This document shows, piece by piece, positions 1 to 12,500 of a stretch of DNA of 14,581 nucleotides (positions within the stretch are counted from its first letter, which is position 1; each line of letters starts with the position of its first letter). The DNA comes from Stephanodiscus triporus (Eukaryota; Bacillariophyta; Thalassiosirophyceae; Thalassiosirales; Thalassiosiraceae), in assembly GCA_036939755.1 (NCBI GenBank), contig JALLAZ010000513.1, positions 1-14,581 on the forward strand, written 5' to 3'. The translations under genes and the position numbers were made by a program. Under the pieces are notes generated by a model. That model worked only from the letters and a program-made list of their open reading frames with translations, made no database searches and was not told the DNA's origin.

Positions 1-276
1 GAAAATCCGGAGAAATCAGAAAATCCCACAATGGTGGGATATTGCATATAATCTAGTAGTTTTGGCCATCTCCCAATATTATCCAAAAGATCGCCGAGCG
101 GTACAAAACCTACATACGACAAATGGGCAATATGAAAGGAAAAATAAATCGGCAAAAGTGCCGGTTGTAAGGAACGCGGCCTTAAGTAAGTAGACAGGAT
201 ACTCATGCCGGTTTACTAATATATTTGCTAGAAATCTATGAGCTCCTTTACCTGTCATCTTGGGTAATTAGTTTGT
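1..276. other. 3' flank, no gene recognised
   Basis: AT-rich sequence after the stop codon, presumably 3'UTR and the start of the next intergenic space. A 7-bp hairpin (ATCCCAC, loop AATG, GTGGGAT) lies at 23-40. No minus-strand AATAAA was found close to the stop. Confidence 0.5.
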
Positions 277-554
277 TTACGAGGCCCCTGAAATACCCCT
301 GCGGTGGTTTGACCTGTCTCTGTCATCTGTCGGTGGACGCTGAGAACCCGTTGACATAGTTCGATCAATACGGTCTCGTCTATCACTGGTACCACTGCAC
401 AAGCTACCCGTGGGAGAGTTTTCTCTATATGTGTGACCAGATCCATTACCAGATCCTCTAATCGATCTTGGCACTGCATAGGACGATTCACTTTTACTTG
501 CTCTGTCGTCATCACCACTGGAGTCTACATTGAAGAATAGCTCATCGCCTATCG
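277..554 (-). other. Exon 13: polar C-terminal tail and stop (residues 4223-4314)
   Basis: The last exon encodes a short hydrophobic start (IGDELFFNV), then a Ser/Arg/Asp-rich tail with no recognised domain, ending ISGAS and TAA. The acceptor is ideal: an eight-T tract and then ACAG. The phase (1 in) gives exactly 93 codons including the stop. Many DOCK proteins end in a flexible tail that binds partners; here there is no PDZ-ligand signature I would trust. Confidence 0.8.
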
Positions 555-3500
555 CTGTAAAAAAAAGACAAATGATTAAGAAAAACATCTGAGGATTTTC
601 TCATGGGAAGTAAATAAGCATTGAAGAATTGCCAAAACTTACGAATATCCGCTTGCCGATATAGTCCGGTTGAAAAATAGTTTTCTTGGCATCCGGACCG
701 CATCCATTTTGGAACTTCGTTGTTAAGTGTGTCTAGTAGATGTGGAGTAAGTGATCTCACCAGGCTAATCAGTCCTCGCTGCAGCTCGCTTTGTACACCG
801 ATGGCAGAATCAGTGCGATCGCTGATATTATACTGACCATGGCCATCGTGAATCTCCGGATTCTCTGCTATTATTGATCTTACTACGATTTCACTGTTTG
901 ATCTGTCGTACATCAAAGCTTGCTCATTGTCATTAGTGCTGAGTTCGGCATCACGCTTTACAGGGCTAAATGACTGACTTCCTGTACGTGTTCTCGCTGT
1001 GTATCCATGAACAGAGCAAGATGCTACAGAAGAAGCGTCTCCACCTCTCCGTTTGCGAGCTTGAACAACTGTCAGGAGAACATCTCTATTCCTTGCAATC
1101 AATAGATGTAAAAGTTCAAGGAAGGTAACTATCATTCTTGCTAGTTTTGTTTGTACCCTCTCGACCTCTTCCTCGCTCAACGATTCATAAGGACTGTACA
1201 TCCCGGTACCCACATTTGACTCCTCAGATGGCACCACTAGTTCTTCGTGTGAATTAACAGAGAGAAAAGTTGTTCCGAGCTGCTTGACCCCACTTGAATG
1301 AATACACTCCATCACCAATTTGGCAGACTCCGCACTAAGTCCTTGCTGTTGCTGCCCCCCTACAGGAAAAATTATTGAGCATGGAATGATTCAGCTGAGT
1401 TTTAGAATCATCAGTAAATTTTGAGAGTAGGACGTACCTAAAACACCCTGCCCGTTCGTAGCTATTACCGTGCGAAAAAGAACAGAACACCATGTGCTGA
1501 CAGCTTCTACACTAGCTTCTAGAGGGCTTTGGGTGAAGACTGCTCGGTGAATTATTTGCTGTCTTGTGATGCAAGCAGGGAATGAATTCTCAACTTGAAG
1601 TTCAGTAACTCGGAGGCTTCTCTCGGCAATGAGTCCCCTAGGGACTCTGAGCCAATCACGAAAGCCTCGGACATGATCTTTCCTCATCGGCTGGGTAAAA
1701 TAAAATCGATCAACACCAATCGGCTCTCCATTCAATCCACCTTTATCTAATTCATGGCTGAAGTTTTGTTGTGATAGAGATGATTTTGATTTCCGATGCA
1801 TTGAACGAAAAGTTGAGCGTCTATACGACATTGTTACTGACCCAACACTACTTAGGCTGTTTGATGTGCATGATGAAAGAGTGGAGATGCGATGATGAAG
1901 GGATGAACAGGTAGTGCCCCCTGAATTTCTTGCAGTCCCTTCACCGTCAACATCATGCTCCCGGTCTTCAACTTTGAGTTGAAACCATTCAGGCGCTATG
2001 GGAGAATAAGAACGAGAGGGAACATTTTCTTAAAAATGAAACAAGACATGCGGCACACTTACTCCCTCTGAAACATTTTTCATCATCTTCAATCTTGAAA
2101 AGGGGCCTTAGCGGAGTGACCTTAATTTTTACTGGTTCAATAGGTGCTCCGCCAATGACTGACGAACGTTTACCAACAATCGATAACTGCGTCATTGTAG
2201 GGCTTCCATCATCGAGAAGTAGATCAATCACTGTTTTGGTCGGTAGGATACAACGTATCGTATCTTCGAGACGCTTTGCAAAATCCTTAATTTGAACACT
2301 GCTGGGCACTCTATAAATAAACCCTCCCGATCCCTATTAGTTTGGTGCAAAAAAACGACAATGATTGATTCATGACTTGTAGCAGAACAACGAGAAACGT
2401 CAACCACAGAGTCATCTTACTTGAGAATGGAGAAGATCGTCTGGAGCGCCACCGTGGAAATAAACCTTGTAGAATCGGCCTAATGCAGAGGAAAGATCAA
2501 GTTGATTGCTCACATCGATGATTGGGACCTGTGATGTGACGACCAGTGCTAGCCTTCTATATACATACGCTAGTCGAGCATAATTGAAGGTCTCTGAGTA
2601 GAATTGATTTGCGAGACTCCATGCATATCGTGAACTTTCGACAATTCCAGCTCTCAGAAATAAGTCGCCTGATAGCTCTGCTTCCTCAACCTTCCATGTG
2701 CCAAAGAATGATTATGTTTTGAGAATGGTCAACAAAGAGACGAACAAGGCCACACATAACATACCATGTTTTCTTCCATTTCTCTGTGAGAATACCATGG
2801 AGATACAGAATCAAATTCAGACTTCAATGTTACACTGTTTTTGTTTTAGGAGAAGAAAAGTTAAGAATTGATAAGGTTAGAACGAAATCTAAAATTAGAA
2901 CCGACAAACACACCAAACACACTCACCCGTAAAACAGGTATTTCCCCCCACTCACAGCACCCCAATCGCCAGTTCGCACACGAACACTATCAGCCGCACG
3001 ATAAAAAATGCGGCGAAATGCAGTACCCCTTTCAATTTGCTTTCCGGAGCTACCACTCAAATTTTCCATCTCATAATCAAAGTCGGAGACGATAGCATGC
3101 ACCTCGCCATCGGGATGAGTACCATCCAGAGAAGTGCTTGCCCAGGGAAGGAATGGTGAACTACTCCAGATGTGATCATGCAATTTGGCAGCTTCCCGGT
3201 AAGTGTGATAAATTTTACATCGGCATGTTGCCTCCTCAGCAAATCTACCTCGCATCCTGTGAAATTCTGCAAGCTTTTGCAACCATGCAACCCTATGAGA
3301 GGGTAATTCTGTAGATGAAAATACATCTGCTGCTATGAGGAAGGAGTCCTCCTATTTTTTTGTCATATAAACAGATTGAGATGTTGAAAGTAAGCTGGAA
3401 TTGTTATCCATCTCAGGACTAAGGAACTTACAACTGCTTCGATTTGAATCATGCTCCGATCAAGTGATCCTGATGTCTGATTCCCCAGAAATCTTTTTGA

Positions 3501-6500
3501 GAACCAGGAGGAGTTGGACACAATTCGATGAACAGACACACGCATCCGTTGAACATATGGATTTGTTTGTAACGGAACAACATCCCCAACATGACTTCCT
3601 GACTCTGAGCGGTTCACTATAGCTAGCGCATGGGCAGCAAGGTATGCTCTGTAAACCTTTTTCATCTTTATTGCAAGCCCTGCCAGAGCACTTTTGAACG
3701 ATAAGTTTTGGCTGGCAGACTGATTGTGCAGACGATCGATTGTCCGCCATAGTGGTGTCAAGCTTGCCTCCGCGCTGTCGTTTGAGAGAGATATCGGACT
3801 TAATTCAAGGCATCGCTGTTCCATTAAATACTTCCGAGATGCTTTGGCGACAATACGCTCCATGACCTCAGATAGAACAGCAAGAAGTGGAAGCCTCACC
3901 CTAGTGAAAGACCCATATGAATCATACGTGAGGCGCAAGAGTAGATTCAAAAACTCGCAAGCATCCACGCGAAGTTCTGCTCTCCTTGCACCACAGTGTT
4001 CCAATATCACTCTCATCCAATGTTGCAGTGTCTCTCCAACAGCAGAGAGAAAGAGTTTGATACCAAATATCTTCACGATTTCTATCGCTGCAGTCAGAGT
4101 CTTAGTGATGACAACATCGCTCTGTTTCATGGACAAGGCATGGAGGTAAACAGAGGCTGCTGCCCGCACAAATATTATTGAGTCAGTCGCAGCGAATGTC
4201 AATGTCTCCAAGTGGCGTTTACGGAGTATCTTTCGCATACGGGCTGCTTTCCCTTCCTCGTGTTTACCTCCGGTAAAGTTCCCAAAGTCTAAATCATCTA
4301 TGGAACACGACGTTGGTTGGAGAAAAATATCACTAAGTGATCTTGACCCAGACAATCCAGCAAGGCTGATCTCCCATTCCTTTGTGTCTTCTACTGAAGT
4401 CAGATTAGGCTTAAGCATAAGGAGTATTTCGCGTACAATTTGCCTGCATATGTTGATGATAACCATGGAACAATCATGAGCATGCCACCTGCGGGACTTT
4501 CCTGTGTTTATCTGCTCTGCACTCCCAACTTCTCCAACACAATATGGACTAAAATTGAAAGGTCGACCCCTCGCGTTAGCAGCAGTCTTAATATGACTGG
4601 ACAAGAGATACTCCCTACGCCAAATCGACTTCTCATCGCATATGGCATCAGCTCCGACAGTTTTCTCGATTTGATTCCCACTACCTTCGTATTCGATAGT
4701 CGAGAGGGATAAATTCAGCAATCCAAACATGTCAAATATGTCTGGTTCTCCATCCGCATCAATCTCTTCATGTACTCGAGAGCCAGGAACTAATGGAGAA
4801 AAGGAATCAGAGCAACTAATACCACTTCCAGAAACCATAATTCCACCATACTTGTCCGGACTATCAGTCTTCAGGGTTTTTCCTTCAGCACGTTTCGCTA
4901 GTTTCCTCCACAGTGCTCTCATAAGCCCTGTAGGCGCACTCTGCAAAACTAGAAGAATGCAGGGAATAATGTCTTTTCGGATCTGCCCCTTCGGTGGGAG
5001 ACTCGAGAGATATTCAATGTGACTGAGAACTTTTGGCAAAAAGGGCACGTAAACGCTAGCAACAACAGAGACGTTGCCTTTGACTCGTCCCTGCTGACTA
5101 TGCCTCCAAAACAGCTCGAAGAGAAGAGATGATGCACGAAATTGGATACTCTCTTCTGCGTGGCCTGTCGCCGAGAGACATATGTCTGTGCAAAGCTCTG
5201 CTAGCCAATGAGGCTTCATTTTAGGAATTGTGATGGGTTCTTTGCGGACTGGTCCATCCGAAGCGGTGAACTCACTAAGTCCTAAGCTATTGATTTTCTC
5301 AAGCGCGTCAGAGAAAAATCGGCGAGCTACATCAGCCGATGATCCAACTGGCAAGGTCCATGATTCCATAAGAGGTGGGCACACTGTCATAAATCCAGGA
5401 AATCTGTATGAAGGGCCGCAGTGAGAAAAAGTTCGAGTTCAAGCACAATTTTTTTATACTTCTCTTACCGAATAAAGAGAGTGATGGCATTGAGACGCAG
5501 CTCTATGGAAGGGAAAGTGGAAGTGAGGTTGCTGCGATATAAGACAGTGGGAAGAGAATAAAATGAAAGACAGTATGTTTCTCACTTGTAGTCTCCCACG
5601 AACAACGTAAACCGGTCACCTTCGAATCACGATCGTGCCAGTGTTTTCCTTCTTTGACAACGAATCTGGAAAAATAGACCAGGACAAGTCTATGTACCAC
5701 TTGAACATCTAGGATCGAGAATAAATCCCTTATAAACCGAACAACTGCGTCATTGACATCAACACTTATCTTGCGATATTCAAAGCTATCGAAATTTCTG
5801 CTATCAATACTTGCATCAATTAGCATTGTAATCAATTTCTCCAGTGCTAATATGATATTGTCATCCAATTTTATAAGTGGTGGCACAATGTCTTCACAAT
5901 TGGCTTCGTCCAGACTGGGTTTTCTATCTTTTCTTCGGCGGAAAACACAATCAATACGCCAACTCAAGCTTTGAATTATAATTTCGAGGAGAAATGGTGC
6001 GCATCTTATGGTAGCTCCACGAGCAGCCTTGGCTGCATGAGAAAGGTACTTGATCACTATGGGAGATAGCCCAGAAGTATTGGTTTCTTCGTTCTTCCCT
6101 TCCTCAGGTTTCTTACTAGCTCCTTCACCCTTTTTTGTTTGTTCATCTAGCAAAGCAACCCACTGGTAAATGATGACCTCGTACACATACGGCCACCATC
6201 GCTCACCACTTTTCATGGCACTCATTCGATCAGCAAAGTCTGGAAGAAGGATTACCTCGGCTGATTTGGAGTCGTCTTTTGAGAGAGAGCGCCTGTGCCT
6301 CTTCAGCGGGTGCTCTCTTCCAGTGCATTCTTCTGTGTCAATACAAGTTGAAGGGGTCCAGTTCTTTGCATCGCGAGTACTACCATCGATACTGCTGTCA
6401 TTACTGGCTGTATCATCATCTGAGCAAGCATCATCTGGAAATGATCCGATAGGGCTCAAGGGCAATATCGTCGGTGTCAGGTTGCCTAAACGACTACGAT

Positions 6501-9500
6501 TCAATTCTTCTATACGTTGGTCTTTCTCTAGTAGCATGTCTGCTGGAGGTAGAGACCAGTCAATCGAGCAACGACTCCTTGTCTTGCGATGATGTGCGGC
6601 ACCGACCCTTCTTTCTTCTCCACCAAATTCCTTTCCTACATGCCTACCATTATACATCAAAAAAGAACGATCTAATGGTGTTAGGGAATGTTCGAAAAGA
6701 AAAAAAAATCATCAGAACCACTCACCCATCCCCAAACCCCATACTTTTGCTGATAGCATCAAGAAAAGCTGTACCGGCGGTTTCAATGTCGACATCATCG
6801 GTGGGAAGAGTTCTCAGTTTGTTCACAATGTGGGGTAGCTTGTTTTCTTCTTTGGCTTGTTTCTCCTTCGTTGGTGGCACTATTCTATCAAAAAATGATG
6901 AATGTGGCTCAATGTTGTCATTTAGCTTGACATGAGGAACTCTAAATTGCCTAGATTTCTTCTCTTTCTCTCCAGGATGCAGCACCAATTCTGTTTCAAT
7001 TAACTCACCCTCCTTGTTTGATGACGAAACTTGCTGACCAAGCAGTTCTCGATCACTGTCGTTTTCTTGGATTGTAGCTAGAGAATGCAATGGCAAAGTA
7101 TTCCACCGTCGTCTATTTGCTGCAGGGCCATGCATCACTGATTTAAATAAATTCTCCGCGCCCCGGTTAGCATTCTTCTGCGCAGGTGTATCTTTGGCTA
7201 GATTCGGCTCAGTATCTAAAGATGCATTGAGTGCCAACATAAAATCATTCTTTGAATCAATTTTGAATCCAGCTGATCCAGATGTGAGAGGGTAAGTGTC
7301 ATTGTTAGCAATGAAATTGTCTGGCTTGAGAATGTTTGGCTTGAGCATGGCATCAACATCAAATTTTTTCACCCGAATTATACTTGGGCTTTCTTCTGAA
7401 GAATAGCGTTCAACTATGCTAGGTCTGGACAAATGTGCCGATATTCCACTAGACGTTTTTGCCCGGTTTGATATGATTTCAGGTTTGCTAATTGATCTTT
7501 TTCTTGGGCTGGTAATCTTAACAGGTACAGGGTTTTCAAGAGGACCACCAAAAATTGCCCACTCATCAAAAAGCATAGAAAGAAGTTTGCCCAGAGCTAC
7601 GCAACAAAAGATCTCGTCTTAGTATTAATTGCAAGCGATTAAAGGTTAGAAGGTTGTCGACGCACCTGATAAATCCCACATGGCATTCCCGTCGAGCTGG
7701 CGAAGTCCTGCTTTCGCAATATGATGAGAGGCTGAGCTGACAGTATGGAGAAGGGTCGCGAATGCATTTAAACGTAGTGGGATCAGAGATTCGGGGCTGT
7801 GAAATGCGAAGAATTGGGATCAAATGTGGGAATGAAGTATTAATAAAACTATAATTCAATCCCAGCATTCAACTTTACCTTGCCCATAGAATAGATGGCT
7901 CACCAGCACCCGAAACTGTGGTGCGCCATAACTGGGCAACAATGCGGACCAAATGTGTCATCAAGTCTGAATGTGGACATTTTGAAGACTTAGTCAAAAT
8001 AACAACAGGATCAAGCAACTTTCTTTCTGTCTCTGCGAGAGCTCCACCCACAAAGTTGAATGGAGGGATGCGCTCGGGCTTAAGTCGATATTGGATTTCG
8101 CTCTGGGTCTTCCCCCATGCAGAATATGGCTCAGAAAAGTCAGATGGCATCAGACAACGTGGCGGGTTAGGTTTCGTGAGAAATAAATCTGCTAGGGCTT
8201 TGCTTTGAGGGTGCACAGAAGTAAAAGCGATGACAGTGACCTGTAGGATCATAGTATTGCCAAAGGAATCTTTGTGAGAAGATTCACTTTGAGTGCGTAA
8301 GATTCTAGATGACTCTTCAGCGCTCGATGCAAGGCTGTTTTCATCGGCGTTCTTGTCTTCCTCGTGGGTATCGTCGTCAGCTTTCTGCAATGGAATCAAC
8401 GCAAGAGACCGCTCGGGATAGTTTTCTTCCGTGTAGAGTGGAACAGTCAACTCATCACAATCACTTTCTGTCTCCCCAGAGTAGCTGCTCCAAGACCGAG
8501 TACGACGGACAACGTCATCAGCAAAACTGGAACGCTTTTGATGCTTTAGAGCTAAAGGGGGGGTGTTCGCTCTATATCTTTCGTTGGTTAGTTGTGTTGC
8601 ACGAAACTTGATGGGAACATCATGATCCCCATTAGCTATCAAGCATGTAGGAACATTCTCCAATGTCAAAGGAAGGAAGCCACTCCCAAGTCGTTCAATT
8701 GAATAGCCTGATTCCGTGCCTCCGCTGCTATCATTTTGTCTCGTGGATGAAGACTGCATGTTGTTTGCGTGCTTTTTTGTCCGTGCATTAAAGTGGTAGA
8801 CTGAAAACAGCAAACCATACCTTTTACGGCCAGATGCACCTAGTATCAAAGGTAACTTGATCTTGAACTCATCGAGGAATTGTGGAATGCCCATTGCACA
8901 TGATGAAAAGGCTTCTTGCACCAGCCAAGGGCCCCTCCGAGTATTATGAATACTGGGAGGGACAGGGATCGCTACATCAGTGTTCAGGGCATCATTCCAT
9001 AACAGCTCTCTCAATTCAACCTTGATGACAATATTCTTCTTGGTGCAATTTTGTAACATCTTTGGCTGGCAGACCAATTCGTTACACAAGCTGGTGTGTA
9101 AGAGCTTCCCATCGTATTTGCATCGGTTTAACGATTTACTTCTTCCACTGGAACCTATCTCAGGAACTGAGCGTTCGAGAGGAAGTGACGCAATCTCCTG
9201 CGCATACAAATATTTTGGTGCGCTATTCTCATGAATCTGCCTTTCTTCTACTCTTGGTTCTGTGACATAACGACCACCGAAGACCGCAGGTTCCACATTA
9301 TATAGATTCCGCCAAGGAGGAAGAATGTAAGCCTCACCTAAAACAGGGCATTTCTCCTTGTAGTACCTGCTCCCTTGAGCAGCCTTATCGTTTTTGCATT
9401 TTACAATCAACTCTCCACTGAAGTCGACTAAGTGTTCACGAGCCAAGGAGCTCTTTTTCTGTAATATTGAATGCAAACCCAGAAATCCAAAGTAACGCAT

Positions 9501-12500
9501 CACCAACAAAGCGTGTCCACGTGTCATCGATGCAACTTTACTGCCTCTTGGTTCTGCCCTCGGATGAAGCATGAGTAGGATATGATCAAAGATTGATTGC
9601 CCTCCACGTTCTGGATCATACTTAAAGAGCGGGATTTGCACAGCACGGCTGGCAGGTATCTTGGGTGACTCATCCCCTATTATATGCTTCAAGGGCACGA
9701 CCCCAAAAGCAAATGGCGTGATGAACTGCCCATATTGATTGCAGTTCTTGGTTGCATTGGATCGGAGCTTTGCCAAATCTATTGCTTCTAACGATGATTC
9801 GCGCCGGTCAGGTTTATAGTATGGATGCATCTCGCCGGGACTTTCAGCAATTACTCTATGCACTATGATGACAGCATAGAGATTCGATATGCTCATATAT
9901 GCAGGCAGGGGAAAAATCCCACACGAAGTCCCTTCAGATTGAGTGCCTTCTCCTGCTACTTCTGGTGTGGTCGTAAGTAGCCCGTGAATATTTGACTCTT
10001 CTGTGTAAGGCCAAAGAGCGTTCTTACAATTCTGTATCACTTTCGGGTCTTGCACAACATCAAAGCTTAACGACTCGGTGACCCGTCCACAGCGCTCCGC
10101 GTTGGGCGATGGTGCATGCAAGCCTGCACTTCGCTCTGCACTCATCTCAAAATGATATATTGCCAATTTACAGAACATTGGCTCAATCTCACCACCGAGC
10201 TTGGGGAAGCCAACGGCCGTCGTATCAATCTGAAGGTGACGGACGCTCGGAGGTCGATCTGATAAATGTGGCAAAAGTCTTGCACTGGATGTGGCTGTAT
10301 GAGATCGGGAACCAGAGATGTTGTTCTCCCGAAGTAGACTCATTGGTGGCCAGAGATTGGTTTGCACGTCCAGGGGTATTGGATTGTCCCATGCGGGAAA
10401 TACATCTGCGGCAGAAGCTAAAAGTTTCCCTCCGCGAAATGTTCGTCTGGCCTTATTACCATTCTTCGAGGCTCCATAACCATCTGGCAAATTCCACCAC
10501 GCTATTCTGCTAACTTCATACAACGGCGATTTCTGCTGTTGAGTTGGGACCTTGTTGGGGTCAGTTAATGAATTGCCGTCCAGGCTAATAAGCATAGTGT
10601 TACCACCATTCCTATTACTTTCCAAATCGCTTCCAGCGAAACGAGAATTCCAAGAGGTGCTATCGTCAAGATCCAAACATTGCGTCGGACAGGCAACATG
10701 AGGCATGATCCCTGGCGATGCGAACTCTTCAATCATGTTTTGTTCCTGCCGACGTTCGGCGCTGCGCTTCTCCTCTTCCTTTGTTTCGAAAATTCCCAGA
10801 TCGGATTCATGCGGTAACGAGGGGTCGTCGCAGCCAAATTGTGGCGTGCATCCATTTGTCAATTCGAAGTTACTGTACGGGCGACCGTACTTGTTTGCGG
10901 CCTTCGCACCCCCACCAGCTGCCATAAACATGGGCGTGCCTATGCCACGGTATACGTCTGCATCGTCGTCGTCATCAACCCCACTACTCCCGGCAAGCAT
11001 GGCAGCCGCAGCGCTTATATTATCATTTATTCCAACGGCAGTGCGTTCCTCGGCGGCCTCGATGAAATCATTGTCGGATTCGCCTTCGCTAGAGCTTTTC
11101 ACTGCTTGGACAAAAGTGCTACTATCCATTGCCAGCGGCGGTACGGCAAACGTGATGCTTTTGTTGGCAGTGGAAGTTGGGGGCGATGACACAATCGACA
11201 AGCTTGTGTTGTGAAATTCGGCATTTCCTTCGACAACTGTGTCTGCTGCCTCATCAGTAGCAACCTCTACCGTGCCGTTGGCATTGCTGTCCTGGATGGA
11301 GCGTTTTTTTGCTCCGATGGACTTGCCATCCTCTTGACAAATAGTGTCAACGACGGCGACCACACCTATGCGAGCAGGCTTCGAAAACTGATCTTGGGAA
11401 AAGTCGTAGGATTTGACTTGAATGGGTTTTGGTGGCATCTTATCAAAAAATGTGCACCCGACGGTTGCACCATCTTCTTTCAACCCTGCACGGGTATTAT
11501 GTAAAAATAAAGCATTGGCACTGAGGTCCTGTTGGGAGGTTGTACTAGATCCTGTCGATGAAAAAGTAGAGGACGACTCAGTGTCTACCTTGCCAGTTGG
11601 GGTAGATGAAAATGATTGTACATCCGCTCGGAGGGAATCGAGAAAGTCCATGCTCGCTGTTTTTTTATGTCTCCTTCTACTGGAATATGCCGGTGGTTGT
11701 TGTTGGTGGTGGTGTTTAGTCTTGATGGGTGATGGAGGCATTGTTGATTTCGCAACCTCCTCCGCTGCCTTTCTTGCTGCCGCCTCCTCTGCTTTGATAC
11801 CTTCCAAAATTCTGCCCTTCCTCCTACGGACTTTCGCCCTTGCAGCCGTGCTCCATTCGTCCCAAACTGGAGAATATATAAATACATAGGGATGTAGCCC
11901 CTTTAAGCCCTCGTAATTATCATTCCCCTCTAAAGTATGGGTCGCAACGGTCTTGTTGTGATAAGTAGCGATGTCTGCTGATGAGGTTTTGGCATGCTGA
12001 GCGAAGGGATTAAAGCCAAATCCAAAAACATCAATCGCTCCCTCTAAATTACGACAGCACGGTGCCACTGATGGTTCAAATAATTTCCCCCCCCCCCCAA
12101 GCAAGCCCGACAGTGATGATAACGACATGCTGGATAAGACTGACGAATCGTCTGCGGCGAATGATTCAGTGTCAACATTCACTATAGAATCTGATTGCGG
12201 TTGTTGTTGTTCAGCTACCGACGACGATACTAAATTTGCTGCTTCTTCTGATGCATCTGCTGCTGTGGTAGGGTATTCGGAGGCTGCACGTTCGGCCTCG
12301 GCAATAACACGAGGAGGCACGACGTGACCAAAGAATAATGGACGTGGGAGATACACCTTTTCCATAAAAGGATGTGTAGGTATTTTGAGATCAGTAATAT
12401 CCTCATCAAGGATGTCATCATATTCGTCTTCTTCTTCTTCTGCCTCGACATCAAAATCAGTCCTTGCCTCCCTACCCAATGATGAGGCGTCTTCCCGGTC

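Larger units (their letters stand above)
1438..2690 (-). other. DHR-2 lobe B (exons 9-11; residues about 3618-3984)
   Basis: Exon 9 (2421-2690) gives AELSGDLFLRAGIVESSRYA, NYARLAYVYRRLA and LGRFYKVYFHG, the family's 'G.yYrV.fyG' strand. Exon 10 (2063-2333) continues with GGFIYRVPSSVQIKDFAKRL and PVKIKVTPLRPLF, matching the 'eFiYrep' and 'iQit.V.P.f' strands. Exon 11 (1438-1995) holds DRFYFTQPM (3893-3901), VTELQVENSFP (3928-3938) and SPLEASVEA (3954-3962), matching 'F.y..Pf', 'rt.l.t...FP' and 'sPiE.Ai'. Lobes B and C form the GTPase-binding surface in DOCK proteins. A Ser-rich insert of about 85 residues separates PEWFQLK from DRFYF. Confidence 0.85.

Noticed and set aside
23..40. 7-bp hairpin in the 3' flank
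   Set aside because: Short arms in AT-rich flank; too weak to call a terminator or a histone-type 3' end, and more than 230 nt past the stop.
143..148. AATAAA on the plus strand
   Set aside because: Wrong strand for this gene, and no plus-strand gene ends here.
3057..3326. 89-codon minus-strand frame overlapping exon 7
   Set aside because: Different frame from the DHR-2 helices of exon 7; no recognisable content.
3724..4149. 141-codon plus-strand open frame
   Set aside because: Antisense to the conserved scaffold in exon 6, whose minus-strand product matches DOCK helices.
6170..6935. Two overlapping plus-strand frames of 140 and 153 codons
   Set aside because: They cross intron 3 and the exon 3-4 boundary of the minus-strand gene and show no family resemblance.
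7566..7868. 100-codon minus-strand frame between exons 1 and 3
   Set aside because: It reads introns 1 and 2 in the wrong frame. The same stretch, spliced as exon 2, gives a helical DOCK-like segment in phase.
10705..11214. 169-codon plus-strand open frame
   Set aside because: Lies wholly inside exon 1 on the opposite strand. It is Ser/Ala-rich because it mirrors the codons of the disordered N-terminal arm, with no domain or splice context.
11422..11889. 155-codon plus-strand open frame
   Set aside because: Antisense shadow of exon 1 over the Ala/Glu helix region; the Leu- and Ala-rich stretch reflects GCN/CTN complements, not a real membrane segment.
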